In this document: positions 1-8,516 of the stretch, piece by piece
How the letters are laid out: each line of letters starts with the position of its first letter
Numbering within the stretch: the first letter of the stretch is position 1
Origin: Thermomicrobiales bacterium
GTDB lineage: Bacteria > Chloroflexota > Chloroflexia > Thermomicrobiales > CFX8
Direction: 5' to 3'
DNA: 42,262 bases
Assembly: GCA_023954495.1 (NCBI GenBank)
Contig: JAMLIA010000025.1
Span: 1-42,262 of the forward strand
Notes under the pieces: generated by a model
The model's database searches: none
Told to the model about the DNA's origin: nothing
What the model saw: only the letters and a program-made list of their open reading frames with translations
Position numbers and translations under genes: made by a program

Positions 1-1
1 G

Positions 2-679
2 ACGGGCCGGGCGCAGCCGAGTCGCGAGATGGTGCTGCGACTGGCTGAGCACCTGGAAGTGCCGCTGCGCGAGCGCAATGCGCTCCTGATGGCGGCTGGG
101 TATGCGCCGGTCTATCCCGCGACGCCGCTCGATGAGCCGGAGATGGATGCCGCTCGGCAGGCGATAGACCTGCTGCTGGCTGGCCACGAGCCGTATCCGG
201 CGCTGGCGATTGACCGGCACTGGAACCTCGTCGCGGCGAATCGGGCGGTTGGCATCTTCCTGGCGGAGAGCCCGCAGGTGCTGCTCACCCCGCCGCTCAA
301 CGTCCTGCGGCTGAGCATGCACCCCGACGGGCTGGCCGGGCGCATCAGCAACGCGAGCCAGTGGCGCGAGCATGTGCTGCATCGATTGCGGCAGCAGGTC
401 GCGGCGACGGGCGATCCGGTGCTGGAAGCGTTGCTGGCGGAGTTGCGTGCCTTTCCGGTGTCCGAAGCTGCGTCGGAGCGGCACGAGCCGGTCATCCACA
501 GCTCGGTGGCGTTCCCTCTGCGGATGCGGTCCTCGCTGGGCGAGTTGGCGTTCTATACGACGACGACGATATTTGGCACCGCGACCGACATCACCCTCGC
601 CGAGCTGGCGATCGAGACGTTCGTTCCGGCGAATGCGGAGACGGCGGCGCTGTTGCAGCGCGCTGCGGAAGTGGGCTAG
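2..679 (+). CDS. XRE-family transcriptional regulator, MmyB-like ligand-binding domain (5' truncated by window edge)
   Basis: The reading frame is open from base 2, so the gene starts outside the window. The first visible residues (TGRAQPSREMVLRLAEHL) look like the end of an XRE helix-turn-helix. They are followed by the linker VPLRERNALLMAAGYAP, which is typical of regulators carrying the MmyB-like ligand-binding domain (MLTR_LBD). The rest of the protein (about residues 35-215) fits that domain, including the pattern ALAIDRHWNLVAANRA. The family consists of DNA-binding repressors or activators that sense small, often lipid-like ligands through this PAS-like domain; the ligand here is unknown. 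The stop codon overlaps the stop of the convergent acetyltransferase gene by three bases. The DNA-recognition helices are missing from view, so operator specificity cannot be guessed. Confidence 0.85.
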   Translation, partial: TGRAQPSREMVLRLAEHLEVPLRERNALLMAAGYAPVYPATPLDEPEMDAARQAIDLLLAGHEPYPALAIDRHWNLVAANRAVGIFLAESPQVLLTPPLNVLRLSMHPDGLAGRISNASQWREHVLHRLRQQVAATGDPVLEALLAELRAFPVSEAASERHEPVIHSSVAFPLRMRSSLGELAFYTTTTIFGTATDITLAELAIETFVPANAETAALLQRAAEVG

Positions 680-1224
680 TCCGACTCTGCCCGCATCGCC
701 TCCCACTCGTCGCGCAGGATGCCCATGTAGACGGCGTCATCGTACTGGCCGTCGCTCCAGACGTGCTGGCGCAGACGGCCCTCTTCAACGAAGCCGCAGG
801 CGCGATACGCGCGGATGCCGCGCTCGTTGGCTGCGTGGCACCAGAGCCAGACGCGCTGCACGTTGCGATGGCGGAACGCGTAGTCGAGCAGCAGCCCGAT
901 CGCTTCCCGTCCGTAGCCCTGCCCCCAGTAGTGCGGATCGCCGATGGAGATGCCCAGCTCGGTCGTGCGTGCGATCGTGTTGTCGTTGGAGAGTTGGCAC
1001 AGGCCAATGACATGGCCTTCCGCCTGGATAGCGAAGACGGTGCCGTCGCGACCACCCTCCGCCCAGCGGCGCTCGAACTCGGCCTCGACGCGCGCGAACG
1101 CTTGAGGCATCGGCGGATCGCCACCGCCGGCAAGCTCGACTGCCAGATCGTTGTTGAACTCCCAGAACCGTCGCAGATCATCGCGCTCGATCGCGCGGAG
1201 TATCACCCGGGGACCCGAGAGCAT
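676..1224 (-). CDS. GNAT-family N-acetyltransferase (RimJ/RimL type)
   Basis: A 182-residue protein starting MLSGPRVILRAIERDD, the usual opening of RimJ/RimL-like acetyltransferases. The acetyl-CoA binding region is recognisable as the stretch around YWGQGYGREAIGLLLDY, followed by the ANERGIRAYRACGF helix typical of the fold's end. Such enzymes move an acetyl group from acetyl-CoA to an amine (protein N-terminus, drug or metabolite); the substrate cannot be told from sequence. I chose the ATG at 1222-1224 rather than the longer open frame because GAAAGG lies about 7 bases upstream and family similarity begins there. The gene is convergent with the upstream regulator and the stops overlap. Confidence 0.87.
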   Translation of the reverse strand: MLSGPRVILRAIERDDLRRFWEFNNDLAVELAGGGDPPMPQAFARVEAEFERRWAEGGRDGTVFAIQAEGHVIGLCQLSNDNTIARTTELGISIGDPHYWGQGYGREAIGLLLDYAFRHRNVQRVWLWCHAANERGIRAYRACGFVEEGRLRQHVWSDGQYDDAVYMGILRDEWEAMRAESD

Positions 1225-1399
1225 CGTTGCGCCTTTCGTTGATCGACAGTCACCAGCAGGGCAATGGTCGTGACGATATTCAGGACTATCATCCGCATTT
1301 CTGCAGCGCATTACGAATATCGTGCGATATCGGAGTATTATTGCTGAACAAGCGCGGTGCACTCCCGCGCTGGATGATGAGAAGAAAGGTGCGTATTCG

Positions 1400-1999
1400 A
1401 TGGCATCACTCTCCGAAATGCTTATGCAGCAAGTAGCCGGTGCCGCGCAACAGTCCGGGCAGGCGTTGCCTGTCGACGCCGATCAGGGCGCGGCGCAGAA
1501 CGGTCTTTCGGCGGCGATTCCGCTGCTGATGGCGGCTCTCTCGCGAAATGCTTCGTCCCCGGAAGGGGCCGATTCGCTGTTCAATGCCATTGAGAAGGAT
1601 CACGATGGCAGCGTGATCGACAACCTTCCCAGCTACCTGAGCAACCCGAATCTCGATGACGGGGCCGGCATTCTGAAGCACGCGCTCGGCGACAACCAGT
1701 CGTCGGTCGAGCAGAGCATGGCCAAGACGACCGGGCTGGACATGGCGACGATCGCGAAGCTGCTGCAGTTCGCTGCACCGCTGGTCCTCGGCATGCTCGC
1801 CAAGCAGAAGCAGCAGAAGAACCTCACCTCCAGCAGTGGTCTTTCGGACATGCTGAAGTCCGAGCAGGATGCAGCCGCGTCCGCCAATCCTGACATGATG
1901 GACATGGTTGGCAAGTACCTGGATGCCAACAACGATGGCAGCTTCATGGACGATCTGCAGGGGCTGGCCGGCAAGCTGTTCGGCAAGCGCGAGGCGTAG
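1400..1999 (+). CDS. DUF937 family protein
   Basis: A 199-residue protein beginning MASLSEMLMQQVAGAAQQSGQ, with a good ribosome-binding site (GAAGAAAGG, 1381-1389). It fits DUF937: an Ala/Leu-rich helical body with a core around IAKLLQFAAPLVLGMLAKQKQQK. It ends with the characteristic Asp/Asn-rich tail LDANNDGSFMDDLQGLAG before GKLFGKR. Two Asp-rich loops, KDHDGSVIDNL (residues ~57-67) and DANNDGSFMDDL near the end, resemble EF-hand/dockerin calcium loops. Calcium binding is only an inference. No enzymatic function is established for the family. A strong hairpin follows the stop. Confidence 0.8.
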   Translation: MASLSEMLMQQVAGAAQQSGQALPVDADQGAAQNGLSAAIPLLMAALSRNASSPEGADSLFNAIEKDHDGSVIDNLPSYLSNPNLDDGAGILKHALGDNQSSVEQSMAKTTGLDMATIAKLLQFAAPLVLGMLAKQKQQKNLTSSSGLSDMLKSEQDAAASANPDMMDMVGKYLDANNDGSFMDDLQGLAGKLFGKREA

Positions 2000-2006
2000 A
2001 TCGAAC

Positions 2007-2048
2007 GCGTCACCGCGAGGGACTGGCTGGTCCGGCTCGCGGTGACGC
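2007..2048 (+). terminator. Strong hairpin between DUF937 and DUF1330 genes
   Basis: A perfect 13-bp inverted repeat (GCGTCACCGCGAG, 2007-2019, pairing with 2036-2048) begins 8 bases after the DUF937 stop. The 16-base loop can pair further (GGAC/GTCC). No T-run follows, and the ribosome-binding site of the next gene lies close behind. It may be a weak terminator, an attenuator, or an mRNA-stabilising 3' stem. Confidence 0.6.
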
Positions 2049-2070
2049 ACCGTCCACAGGAGAGCCCTGT

Positions 2071-2361
2071 ATGGCAGCCTACGTTCTGGTCAACGTTCAT
2101 GTTGACGACCCCGATGGGTATAAGGAATACACGGCCCAGACCCCCGGCACAGTCGAACGCTACGGCGGGAAGTTCATCGTGCGGGGCGGCGCGTACGAGA
2201 CGGTTGAGGGCGACTGGAGCCCGCAGCGCATCGTCGTGCTGGAATTCCCGTCGATGGAGCAGGCGCGCGCCTGGTACAGCTCGCCCGAATATCAGGCCAT
2301 CCTGCCGATTCGCCAGCGCAACTCAACCTGCCAGTTCCTGACTTTTGTCGAAGGCACATGA
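2071..2361 (+). CDS. DUF1330 domain protein
   Basis: A 96-residue protein with the layout of DUF1330: AAYVLVNVHVDDPDGYKEY at the start, a central GGKFIVRGG, and a tail containing VVLEFPSMEQARAWYSSPEYQ. These small proteins adopt a dimeric alpha/beta-barrel (ferredoxin-like) fold. Their biochemical role is not established. The start is supported by CAGGAGAG about 7 bases upstream. The gene lies downstream of the DUF937 gene but separated by a hairpin, and it ends 10 bases before the convergent NHL-protein gene. Confidence 0.88.
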   Translation: MAAYVLVNVHVDDPDGYKEYTAQTPGTVERYGGKFIVRGGAYETVEGDWSPQRIVVLEFPSMEQARAWYSSPEYQAILPIRQRNSTCQFLTFVEGT

Positions 2362-2370
2362 CCCAACCGC

Positions 2371-3684
2371 TCACTGAGCCACCGGTCTGAACACCTCGAT
2401 CATCCCGCGCTGCGGGTCGGCGACGTAGACGCGTCCATCGTCGTTGCAGGCGATTTCGAGCACGCTTCCTGGCACATTTGGGTTTCCCACCTTCGACCAG
2501 CGCGCAAGCTCCTCACCATCCATCGTCATCTCGGCGATATCAAGCGACGACGCGAATGTGATGAAGACCGTGCCGGATGGCCCGACGTCAAACGAGATCG
2601 GAGCAGGAGTGCGACCATCTTCGCCACGGTCGAAGGTGAGTGGCTCACCGATGAGATTGCCGTCCAGGTCGAAGCGCATGATCACGCTGACCGGATCGGG
2701 GTGCTGGTAGCCGTTGGCCAGGACGTAGAGCGAGTCGTCGTGTACGACGATCTTGCGGATGTCAGTCGGGAACAGGTTGTCACCGGCCCGGGTCCAAGCC
2801 TCGACAAACTCGCCATCAGTTGTGAACTTCTGTACGCGTGAATCTTCGTCTGCCACGTAGATATACCCGTGGGAATCAACCGCGATCGCGACCGCCTGGA
2901 AGATGCTCCCGGCATCCATGCTCACGGTGCCACCCCATTCGGTGACGACCGTTCCGTCGGGCGCGTACCCGATGATGCGTGGTGTCGTATTGCGATCGAG
3001 GATGTAGATCGTGCCGTCGTCGGCGACGGCCACATCATCGCGCGTGCTCATCGGCGCGCCCGTCGTGCCATAGGCGATGGTGCCGGTCTCGGTTCCGTCT
3101 GGCGCGAAAACATGCAGGGTGCGGACACTGGTATCGACCTGATACACCGCGCCATCCGGCCCAACCCGCAGCCCGCCCCACGAGTTGATGCCGGTCTGCC
3201 AGAAGTCGGCATGCGTGTAGCCGGTTGGCGCGAGCGGGGTCCCCGTTGGCTCCGGCACAGCCGTCGATGTTGGCGGGATGATCGTCGGCGTCGCTGGTTC
3301 CACCGTGACGGTTGGCGATGCCGTCGTCGGTGATGCGCCGACGCCCGGCGCTGCTGGCTGGGAACCGTCCGAGCTGCCGAACACTGCAACGAGAACGATC
3401 CCGACCAGGGCGATCGCGGCGATGCCGGCCACAAGCTCCAACCACGGCCGCATGCGGCGCGGAGGCAGGTCGTCACGAGTTGCAGGGCCCGGGGGCATCG
3501 CTGACATGGGCTTGCCTGTCTCGTGTCCGGCGGTGCTACCCTGCGAACCTGTGCTGATCGGCAGGCCGATGCGGTCGCGAATGCGGCGGTCGCGTGCAGG
3601 ATCCAGTCGCACGGCGTGTGCGATGCTGCGCAGTTGCGCGTCAAGTTGGGGATTGACCGGCATGTCGTCGTATTGCTGGTTCAT
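2371..3684 (-). CDS. Membrane-anchored NHL beta-propeller protein, putative anti-sigma/sensor partner
   Basis: A 437-residue protein in four parts: a cytoplasmic N-terminus of about 85 residues; one membrane segment (LVAGIAAIALVGIVLVAVFG, ~86-105); a Pro/Thr/Ser-rich outer linker (~106-155); and a C-terminal beta-propeller built from NHL-like blades such as GYIYVADEDSRVQKF and GRVYVADPQRGMIEVF. The ATG overlaps the stop of the upstream ECF sigma gene in an ATGA, so the two are translationally coupled. That coupling, plus the single-pass topology, suggests it controls the sigma factor and senses outside the membrane. No zinc-binding anti-sigma motif (HxxxCxxC) is present in the N-terminus, so the anti-sigma role is inferred from context only. 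Confidence 0.75.
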   Translation of the reverse strand: MNQQYDDMPVNPQLDAQLRSIAHAVRLDPARDRRIRDRIGLPISTGSQGSTAGHETGKPMSAMPPGPATRDDLPPRRMRPWLELVAGIAAIALVGIVLVAVFGSSDGSQPAAPGVGASPTTASPTVTVEPATPTIIPPTSTAVPEPTGTPLAPTGYTHADFWQTGINSWGGLRVGPDGAVYQVDTSVRTLHVFAPDGTETGTIAYGTTGAPMSTRDDVAVADDGTIYILDRNTTPRIIGYAPDGTVVTEWGGTVSMDAGSIFQAVAIAVDSHGYIYVADEDSRVQKFTTDGEFVEAWTRAGDNLFPTDIRKIVVHDDSLYVLANGYQHPDPVSVIMRFDLDGNLIGEPLTFDRGEDGRTPAPISFDVGPSGTVFITFASSLDIAEMTMDGEELARWSKVGNPNVPGSVLEIACNDDGRVYVADPQRGMIEVFRPVAQ

Positions 3685-4274
3685 TGGTCAACCTCAAGAA
3701 GTTGCGCCAACTTGCTAAGAATGCGCGTCAGCCGCACCCGGACGTTGCCGGGCGAGATGCCGATGACGCGTCCGATCTCAGCGCTGGTTAACTCGGCCCA
3801 GTACCGCAACAGGACCAGATCGCGGTCGCTTTCCGGCAGATTGTTCAGCGCTTCGTGAATGCGCTGCGCGTCCTGGTGGCGCACCAGCGTCGTCAGTGCA
3901 TCATCGGCCGGGGGCGAAGGTTGATGCGCTCGCTCAATCGTCTGGCGATGTCGATTGCTACGCCGCTGCTGGTCGACGATCTGGTTTGTCGCGATGGTGA
4001 ACAGCCAGCTTGCGAACGATCCACGGTTGGGGTCGAACTGCGCTATGCGGTTCATCGCTGCGAGCATCGCATCGGCGACGATGTCCTCGGCGATCGACGC
4101 GCTGCCTGTCCGAGCACAGGCGTAGCGGAAGAGGCGTTCGGCGTAGCGCTCGTAGAGCGGCGCGAATGCCAGGCGATCGCGCTGTGCCGCTGCGACCAGC
4201 GCCACATCGTCGTCACGAACGGCGTTGGTGGATTCCAGCCCACCTGCCGATCGATTCGCCGTATCGCCTGCCAT
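3681..4274 (-). CDS. ECF-subfamily RNA polymerase sigma factor
   Basis: A 197-residue sigma-70 family protein. Region 2 covers about residues 35-105 (FAPLYERYAERLFRYACAR through GSFASWLFTIATNQIVDQQRR). Region 4 is about residues 130-190 (IHEALNNLPESDRDLVLLRY, then an HTH with SAEIGRVIGISPGNVRVRL). There is no region 1 or 3, as expected for ECF factors. It directs RNA polymerase to a dedicated promoter set, probably under control of the overlapping membrane protein downstream. A GAGGGGG ribosome-binding site precedes the ATG. Target promoters cannot be named; autoregulation is common in such pairs. Confidence 0.92.
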   Translation of the reverse strand: MAGDTANRSAGGLESTNAVRDDDVALVAAAQRDRLAFAPLYERYAERLFRYACARTGSASIAEDIVADAMLAAMNRIAQFDPNRGSFASWLFTIATNQIVDQQRRSNRHRQTIERAHQPSPPADDALTTLVRHQDAQRIHEALNNLPESDRDLVLLRYWAELTSAEIGRVIGISPGNVRVRLTRILSKLAQLLEVDQ

Positions 4275-4378
4275 TCCACCCCCTCACTCTGTATACGATT
4301 TGAGGCACCTGGGTGTTACACCATATACTCCTCATCTAGAACATGCGTGCGAGGCTGAATGGTCTGCGGAGGAACCGG

Positions 4379-6673
4379 ATGTCGCTCGACAGCTTTCTTG
4401 ATCGGCTGAATCGTGAGCCGCGCTATGCGCCGTGTATTGCTGCCTGGCGCACGCTCCCGGCTCAGGAGGCTGTCACTGCACCGCTACCGGACGCGCTCGA
4501 TGCGCGGCTGGTAAAGGCGTTGGCGGCGCGCGGCGTGACCCAGCTCTACAGCCACCAGGCCGACGCGTTTGACGCGATCGAGAAGGGCCGCCACACCGTC
4601 GTCGTCACGCCGACGGCCTCCGGCAAGACGCTGTGCTACAACCTGCCGGTGCTGAACACGCTGCTGGCCGACCCGACCGCCCGCGCGATGTATCTCTTCC
4701 CAACCAAGGCGCTGGCGCAGGATCAGTACGCCGGTCTGCAGTCGATCATTGACGCCGCAGAGGTTGACATCAAAACGTACCCGTACGACGGCGACACCCC
4801 GGCCGCCGAGCGCAAGCTGATCCGCCAGGCCGGCCACATCATTATCTCCAACCCGGACATGCTGCACTCCGGCATCCTGCCGCACCACACGCGCTGGCAT
4901 CAACTCTTCGAGAATCTGCGCTACATCGTCATCGACGAGATGCACGGCTACCGCGGTGTCTTTGGCTCGCACGTCGCCAATGTCATCCGCCGCCTGAAGC
5001 GCATCTGCCGACACTATGGCTCGAACCCGCAGTTCATCCTGGCCTCGGCGACGATCGCGAACCCGGGCGAGCTGGCCGGTAAGCTGATCGAGGCGGACGT
5101 CGAGGTCATCACCCGCAATGGCGCGCCGCGCGGTCGCCGCGAGTTCGTGCTGTACAACCCGCCGGTCGTCAACCGCGCGCTCGGTATCCGTCGCTCTGCC
5201 GTGCTGGAGGCGAGCGGGCTGGCCAGCGAGCTGATCCGCTCCGACGTCCACACGATCGTCTTCGCCCGCGCTCGCACGACCGCCGAGGTGCTGTTGACCT
5301 ACCTGCGCGAGGCGCTGCCGGCAAAGATCGGTCAGAGCAGCGCGATCCGTGGTTATCGCGGCGGCTACCTCCCTCACCAGCGTCGTGAGATTGAGGCGGG
5401 TCTGCGTGATGGCCGGATCAAAGGGGTTGTCTCGACGAATGCGCTGGAGCTCGGCGTCGATATCGGGTCGCTCGACGCCTGCGTCATGACCGGCTACCCC
5501 GGCACGATCGCCAGCGCCTGGCAGCAGGCGGGTCGGGCCGGTCGTCGCGAGGGCGTCGCGGCGGCGATCATGGTCGCGTCGTCCTCGCCGCTGGATCAGT
5601 TCATGGTGCAGCACCCCGAGTACTTCTTCGAGGGCTCACCGGAGAACGGGCTGATCAACCCGGACAACTTGCTGATCGTCGTCAACCACATCAAGTGCGC
5701 GGCGTTCGAGCTGCCGTTCAAGCGCGGGGAGTGGTTTGGCCACTACGAGCCGACCGATGCGCTGGAATATCTGACCGATGCGCGACTGCTCCACGAGGTG
5801 CGCGGCACCTGGCACTGGATGTCCGACACCTACCCGGCTGAGGACATCTCACTGCGCACGGCAGCCCGCGACAACGTCGTCATCATCGACAATGGCGATC
5901 GCAGCCGTCCCCGTGTCATCGGCGAGGTCGATGCCTTCTCGGCCCCGATGCTCGTCCACACCGACGCGATCTACATCCACGATGGCCAGCAGTACCACGT
6001 TGATGAGCTGGACTGGGAGCAGAAGAAGGCCTACATGCGCCCGGTGAACGTCGAGCACTATACCGACGCCAGCCTGTCGGTCCGTGTCGAGGTGATCGAG
6101 CAGTTCTCGGAAGGTCCGGCCGAGTCGGAGCGCGCGCACGGCGAGGTGATGGTCGGCGCGATCGTCACGCAGTACAAGAAGATCCGCATGCACACGCACG
6201 AGAACCTCGGCTGGGGCAAGGTGTTCCTGCCGGAGTCGCAGATGCACACGTCGGCCTACTGGCTGAGCCTGCCGCGCTATCTCTCCGAGCGCATGCACGA
6301 AGCGACGCTCAATGGCGCGTTGGCCGGCCTTGCCAATCTGATCGGCAACATCGCACCGCTTTACCTGATGTGCGACCCGCGTGACCTCGGCGTCTACGCC
6401 CAGATCAAGTCGCCGTTCACCGACTCCTCGACCGTGTTTATCTACGACAAGGTGCCGGGTGGCATCGGCTTCGCCGAAAAGCTGTACGACGCTCACGACC
6501 TCCTGCTGCGCGCCGCCCTCGACCACGTCCGCGCCTGCCCCTGCCAGGACGGCTGCCCCAGCTGCGTCGGCGTCCGCCCCTCCGAGGAAACGCTGCCCTT
6601 CGCCAAGCAGACGACGCGGCAACTGCTGGAGGTGTTGTTGATGCGGGGTGGAGGGTCTATAGGGCCGTCCTGA
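4379..6673 (+). CDS. MrfA/YprA-type DExH-box helicase with DUF1998 zinc-binding domain
   Basis: A 764-residue superfamily 2 helicase. RecA domain 1 has the Walker A loop PTASGKT (~residue 80), the Walker B VIDEMH and the motif III SAT. RecA domain 2 carries motif VI QQAGRAGRR. A DUF1998-type C-terminal region ends with a four-cysteine cluster (CPCQDGCPSC), expected to hold zinc. The family includes Bacillus MrfA, which acts in repair of mitomycin-type DNA damage; a 3'-5' DNA helicase role is inferred from that. I start at ATG 4379 because GGAGG lies just upstream. No mrfB-like exonuclease gene is adjacent. The TGA directly abuts the stop of the convergent Mrr fragment. The last dozen codons reappear twice downstream. 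Confidence 0.92.
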   Translation: MSLDSFLDRLNREPRYAPCIAAWRTLPAQEAVTAPLPDALDARLVKALAARGVTQLYSHQADAFDAIEKGRHTVVVTPTASGKTLCYNLPVLNTLLADPTARAMYLFPTKALAQDQYAGLQSIIDAAEVDIKTYPYDGDTPAAERKLIRQAGHIIISNPDMLHSGILPHHTRWHQLFENLRYIVIDEMHGYRGVFGSHVANVIRRLKRICRHYGSNPQFILASATIANPGELAGKLIEADVEVITRNGAPRGRREFVLYNPPVVNRALGIRRSAVLEASGLASELIRSDVHTIVFARARTTAEVLLTYLREALPAKIGQSSAIRGYRGGYLPHQRREIEAGLRDGRIKGVVSTNALELGVDIGSLDACVMTGYPGTIASAWQQAGRAGRREGVAAAIMVASSSPLDQFMVQHPEYFFEGSPENGLINPDNLLIVVNHIKCAAFELPFKRGEWFGHYEPTDALEYLTDARLLHEVRGTWHWMSDTYPAEDISLRTAARDNVVIIDNGDRSRPRVIGEVDAFSAPMLVHTDAIYIHDGQQYHVDELDWEQKKAYMRPVNVEHYTDASLSVRVEVIEQFSEGPAESERAHGEVMVGAIVTQYKKIRMHTHENLGWGKVFLPESQMHTSAYWLSLPRYLSERMHEATLNGALAGLANLIGNIAPLYLMCDPRDLGVYAQIKSPFTDSSTVFIYDKVPGGIGFAEKLYDAHDLLLRAALDHVRACPCQDGCPSCVGVRPSEETLPFAKQTTRQLLEVLLMRGGGSIGPS

Positions 6674-7126
6674 CTATGTTGTTGGAGTAAAGATCCGTGC
6701 CTCGATCCCGGCGTATTCCTCCAAAAGGTGTAAGAGATGGCTTCCGCTTAGCAGTTCCAGAGGTTTCCCTGCAGCGAACTCGTACGCAGCGGGACCATAA
6801 CCACTTGTCGTCACAAGAATGCCCTTCGAGGCACCTTCGTTTTGTACGGTACCGTACAAGTCGCGGACAGCGCTCACGCCAACGGTATCCTTGTATCGTT
6901 TGGCCTGAATAACGACTTTACCGCCGAATATCGGTCGCGGGTCGAAGGCGACGCAATCTACTCCACCATCGCGCGATGCCTGCGTGAGCCGAGTTTCCAG
7001 ACCCATCTTTTCAAACAGATTGCTGATGAGCGATTCAAACTCACTGGGTGAAAGCTCGAGAAGATTTGGTCGCTGGTCAAGTGTTGAAATGACATCGACT
7101 TCTTCGATGAATCGTGGGTCGACCAT
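6674..7126 (-). pseudogene. Mrr-like restriction endonuclease, C-terminal catalytic fragment
   Basis: About 150 residues matching the Mrr catalytic fold: LSPSEFESLISNLFEKMGL, then the PD-(D/E)xK-type elements DGGVDCVAF and VVIQAKRY, then AVRDLYGTVQNEGASKGIL and GYGPAAYEFA. The motif residues (D of GGVD, Q-A-K) are intact, so the domain could still fold. Family members usually carry an additional N-terminal region, which is missing. Upstream of MVDPRFIEEVDV (ATG at 7124-7126) the DNA encodes a PIN-domain start in another frame. No ribosome-binding site precedes the ATG. I regard it as a 3' remnant joined to a toxin remnant, though a short expressed nuclease cannot be excluded. Confidence 0.72.
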
Positions 7127-7226
7127 GCTGAATATCGAGCGCAGGAGCCGTGTGCTCCTCGTCGTCGAAGAGCCATTTGACCGCGATCGTCGCATCGACG
7201 ACGAGCTGGGGTCGCGGCGCGCTCAA
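7127..7226 (-). pseudogene. PIN-domain (VapC-like) toxin, N-terminal fragment
   Basis: Read from a TTG at 7224-7226, the frame gives SAPRPQLVVDATIAVKWLF followed by DDEEHTAPALDI. This is the first strand and helix of a PIN ribonuclease, including the first metal-binding Asp. The similarity stops after about 30 residues, where Mrr-like coding sequence begins in a different frame; the PIN frame runs to a TGA at 7077-7079 without further PIN features. The TTG overlaps the antitoxin's original stop (TTGA). A toxin this short has no catalytic core, so this is a dead remnant. Confidence 0.68.
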
Positions 7227-7434
7227 CGTCGCGGTTCGGAGTCGGCCTCCGCAATATGGTGAAGCTCATCGGCTCGATGCCAATCGGCTCGATCCGTTCA
7301 CGACGCCGGAGAAGTCGCTCGATGACGGTTCTGCGCCGGTCGAGTTCCTCCGCGGTCGGCCTCGCCGATCGTGAAACGCCGACGCCCGAATTGGTGGTCG
7401 TGTGGAGGTCGTGGTCAGTTGCATGGTGCTTCAT
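7223..7434 (-). pseudogene. VapB-like antitoxin 1 (frameshifted)
   Basis: It starts MKHHATDHDLHTTT at ATG 7432-7434, behind an excellent AGAGGAGGA ribosome-binding site. The core is TAEELDRRRTVIERLLRRRE then RIEPIG, a small charged helical segment that reappears in antitoxin 2 as AGELARRRALFGEIAQIRE then RIGPIG. After IEPIGI the frame must shift near 7267-7278 to read ADELHHIAEADSEPRR and stop in TGA overlapping the toxin start. The length (212 bases) is one short of a whole number of codons, consistent with a single-base deletion. It presumably once neutralised the neighbouring PIN toxin; family assignment rests on position and paralogy. Confidence 0.6.
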
Positions 7435-7464
7435 GCGTTCCTCCTCTGACGCCGTCTGACATGA

Positions 7465-7470
7465 GTATAG
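7465..7470 (-). promoter_or_regulatory. Putative -10 element of antitoxin 1
   Basis: The minus strand reads TATACT about 31 bases before the antitoxin ATG, a good -10 match. No convincing -35 box lies 17 bases upstream, so the call is tentative. Confidence 0.35.
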
Positions 7471-7550
7471 CGGCTGGGCAGGTACGCTACACCGTGCGTA
7501 GTCAGGAGCCCGATAAAGAACTGGTCTGAATCCGGATCTGCCGCATTGAC

Positions 7551-7629
7551 GAAGCGCTCCTCTGCCAAGCCGACGACGCGACAAGTGCTGGAGGTATTGC
7601 TCGTAAGACCGCGCGGCGAGCTCAACTGA
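7551..7629 (+). repeat. Degenerate copy of the helicase 3' end (copy B)
   Basis: On the plus strand this reads SSAKPTTRQVLEVLLVRPRG and stops at 7627-7629. The intact helicase ends PFAKQTTRQLLEVLLMRGGG. At DNA level, 29 of 33 bases match between 6601-6633 and 7562-7594, then similarity fades. No coding start belongs to it. It is a displaced fragment of the helicase gene tail, or of a homologue's. Confidence 0.65.
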
Positions 7630-8516
7630 AGGAAGCTATCAATCGTTGGAGTCGTAGGGTTCGAATTCGGAGAGAATGCTATTCAGATTCAGCCACCGTG
7701 ATCCCGAAGCAGCGCAAGCGGTGCTGTAGTTCGTCGTAAGTTTATCGTTCCTTGACGCGGGTTCGTGTATGGGGCCATCGACGCTTTCTGGGAGGCTGTC
7801 GGCTGGTGAGTACCGTGTCAGCAGTAAACGGGATCCAACAGCTTAACGAGCGACTTGAATGCCCTGATCGCAGGCGACTTATAGCGACTTTCCTTGCTGC
7901 CAGACGCTGAGCCGCGTTCTGCTCGATAGCCAGTTCCAGAATGCACTCCGAGCGAGCGCGACGCACCGGATCACTGTTCCGTCGCGGTTCCAGTTTGACT
8001 CCTATTGAGCGACTTGGATGGCTTCTGGCCGCAGGAGATGTCTGTTCATTGCAGGCGGCATGCATCCTGATCTTGCGAGTGATCTTATTCTTACTGCGCG
8101 AGATGGTCAGTAACAGACTCAAGATTCAGACGCTGACTGGCGTATTCGTCCATTCCTCGTGCTTGACTCAATCGAGTCTCTTAGACACGAGGCATGCATG
8201 GATTACGATGATCTTGACATGGCGCTTGGCTTTCGTGACGCGCTCTTTTCTTCGATGGTTTCATGACTACCTACGCCATCGTCGCTATCAACGCGAGACC
8301 TGGCGGGCTTCGTCGGTCTTGCAGATGGGAGTCGGCCAGCCCTGATCGCACTCGGTAGTAAATATGCGCTCGCAAAGAACACGAATGTGAAACCTATCTT
8401 CCGGTGCATGGGTATGGGGTCATGCATAAAGAGCCCGACGTTGAGCAGTCATCCGTCCCGCATGGCCTGGCGGGTATCGCCCCGGTTCAGAAGGCAGCGT
8501 ATAAGGTCGCTGTCGG
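7630..8516 (+). other. Stretch without a supportable gene
   Basis: About 0.9 kb, visibly lower in G+C than its surroundings, with only short unconvincing frames on both strands. Two imperfect copies of a roughly 30-bp segment occur near 7847-7877 and 8006-8036 (both contain GAGCGACTTG, then GCAGG). A plus-strand patch around 8300-8410 can be read as LAGFVGLADGSRPALIALGS, which hints at a decayed gene I do not recognise. It looks like decayed accessory DNA between two toxin cassettes. Confidence 0.5.

Noticed and set aside
7640-7680. tRNA T-arm-like sequence (GGTTCGAATTC)
   Set aside because: Flanking bases do not pair into a T-stem, and no acceptor, D or anticodon arm fits around it.
7847-8036. 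Two ~30-bp similar segments as a mobile-element signature
   Set aside because: The copies are imperfect and few, with no terminal repeats or transposase; noted only within the gene-poor stretch.
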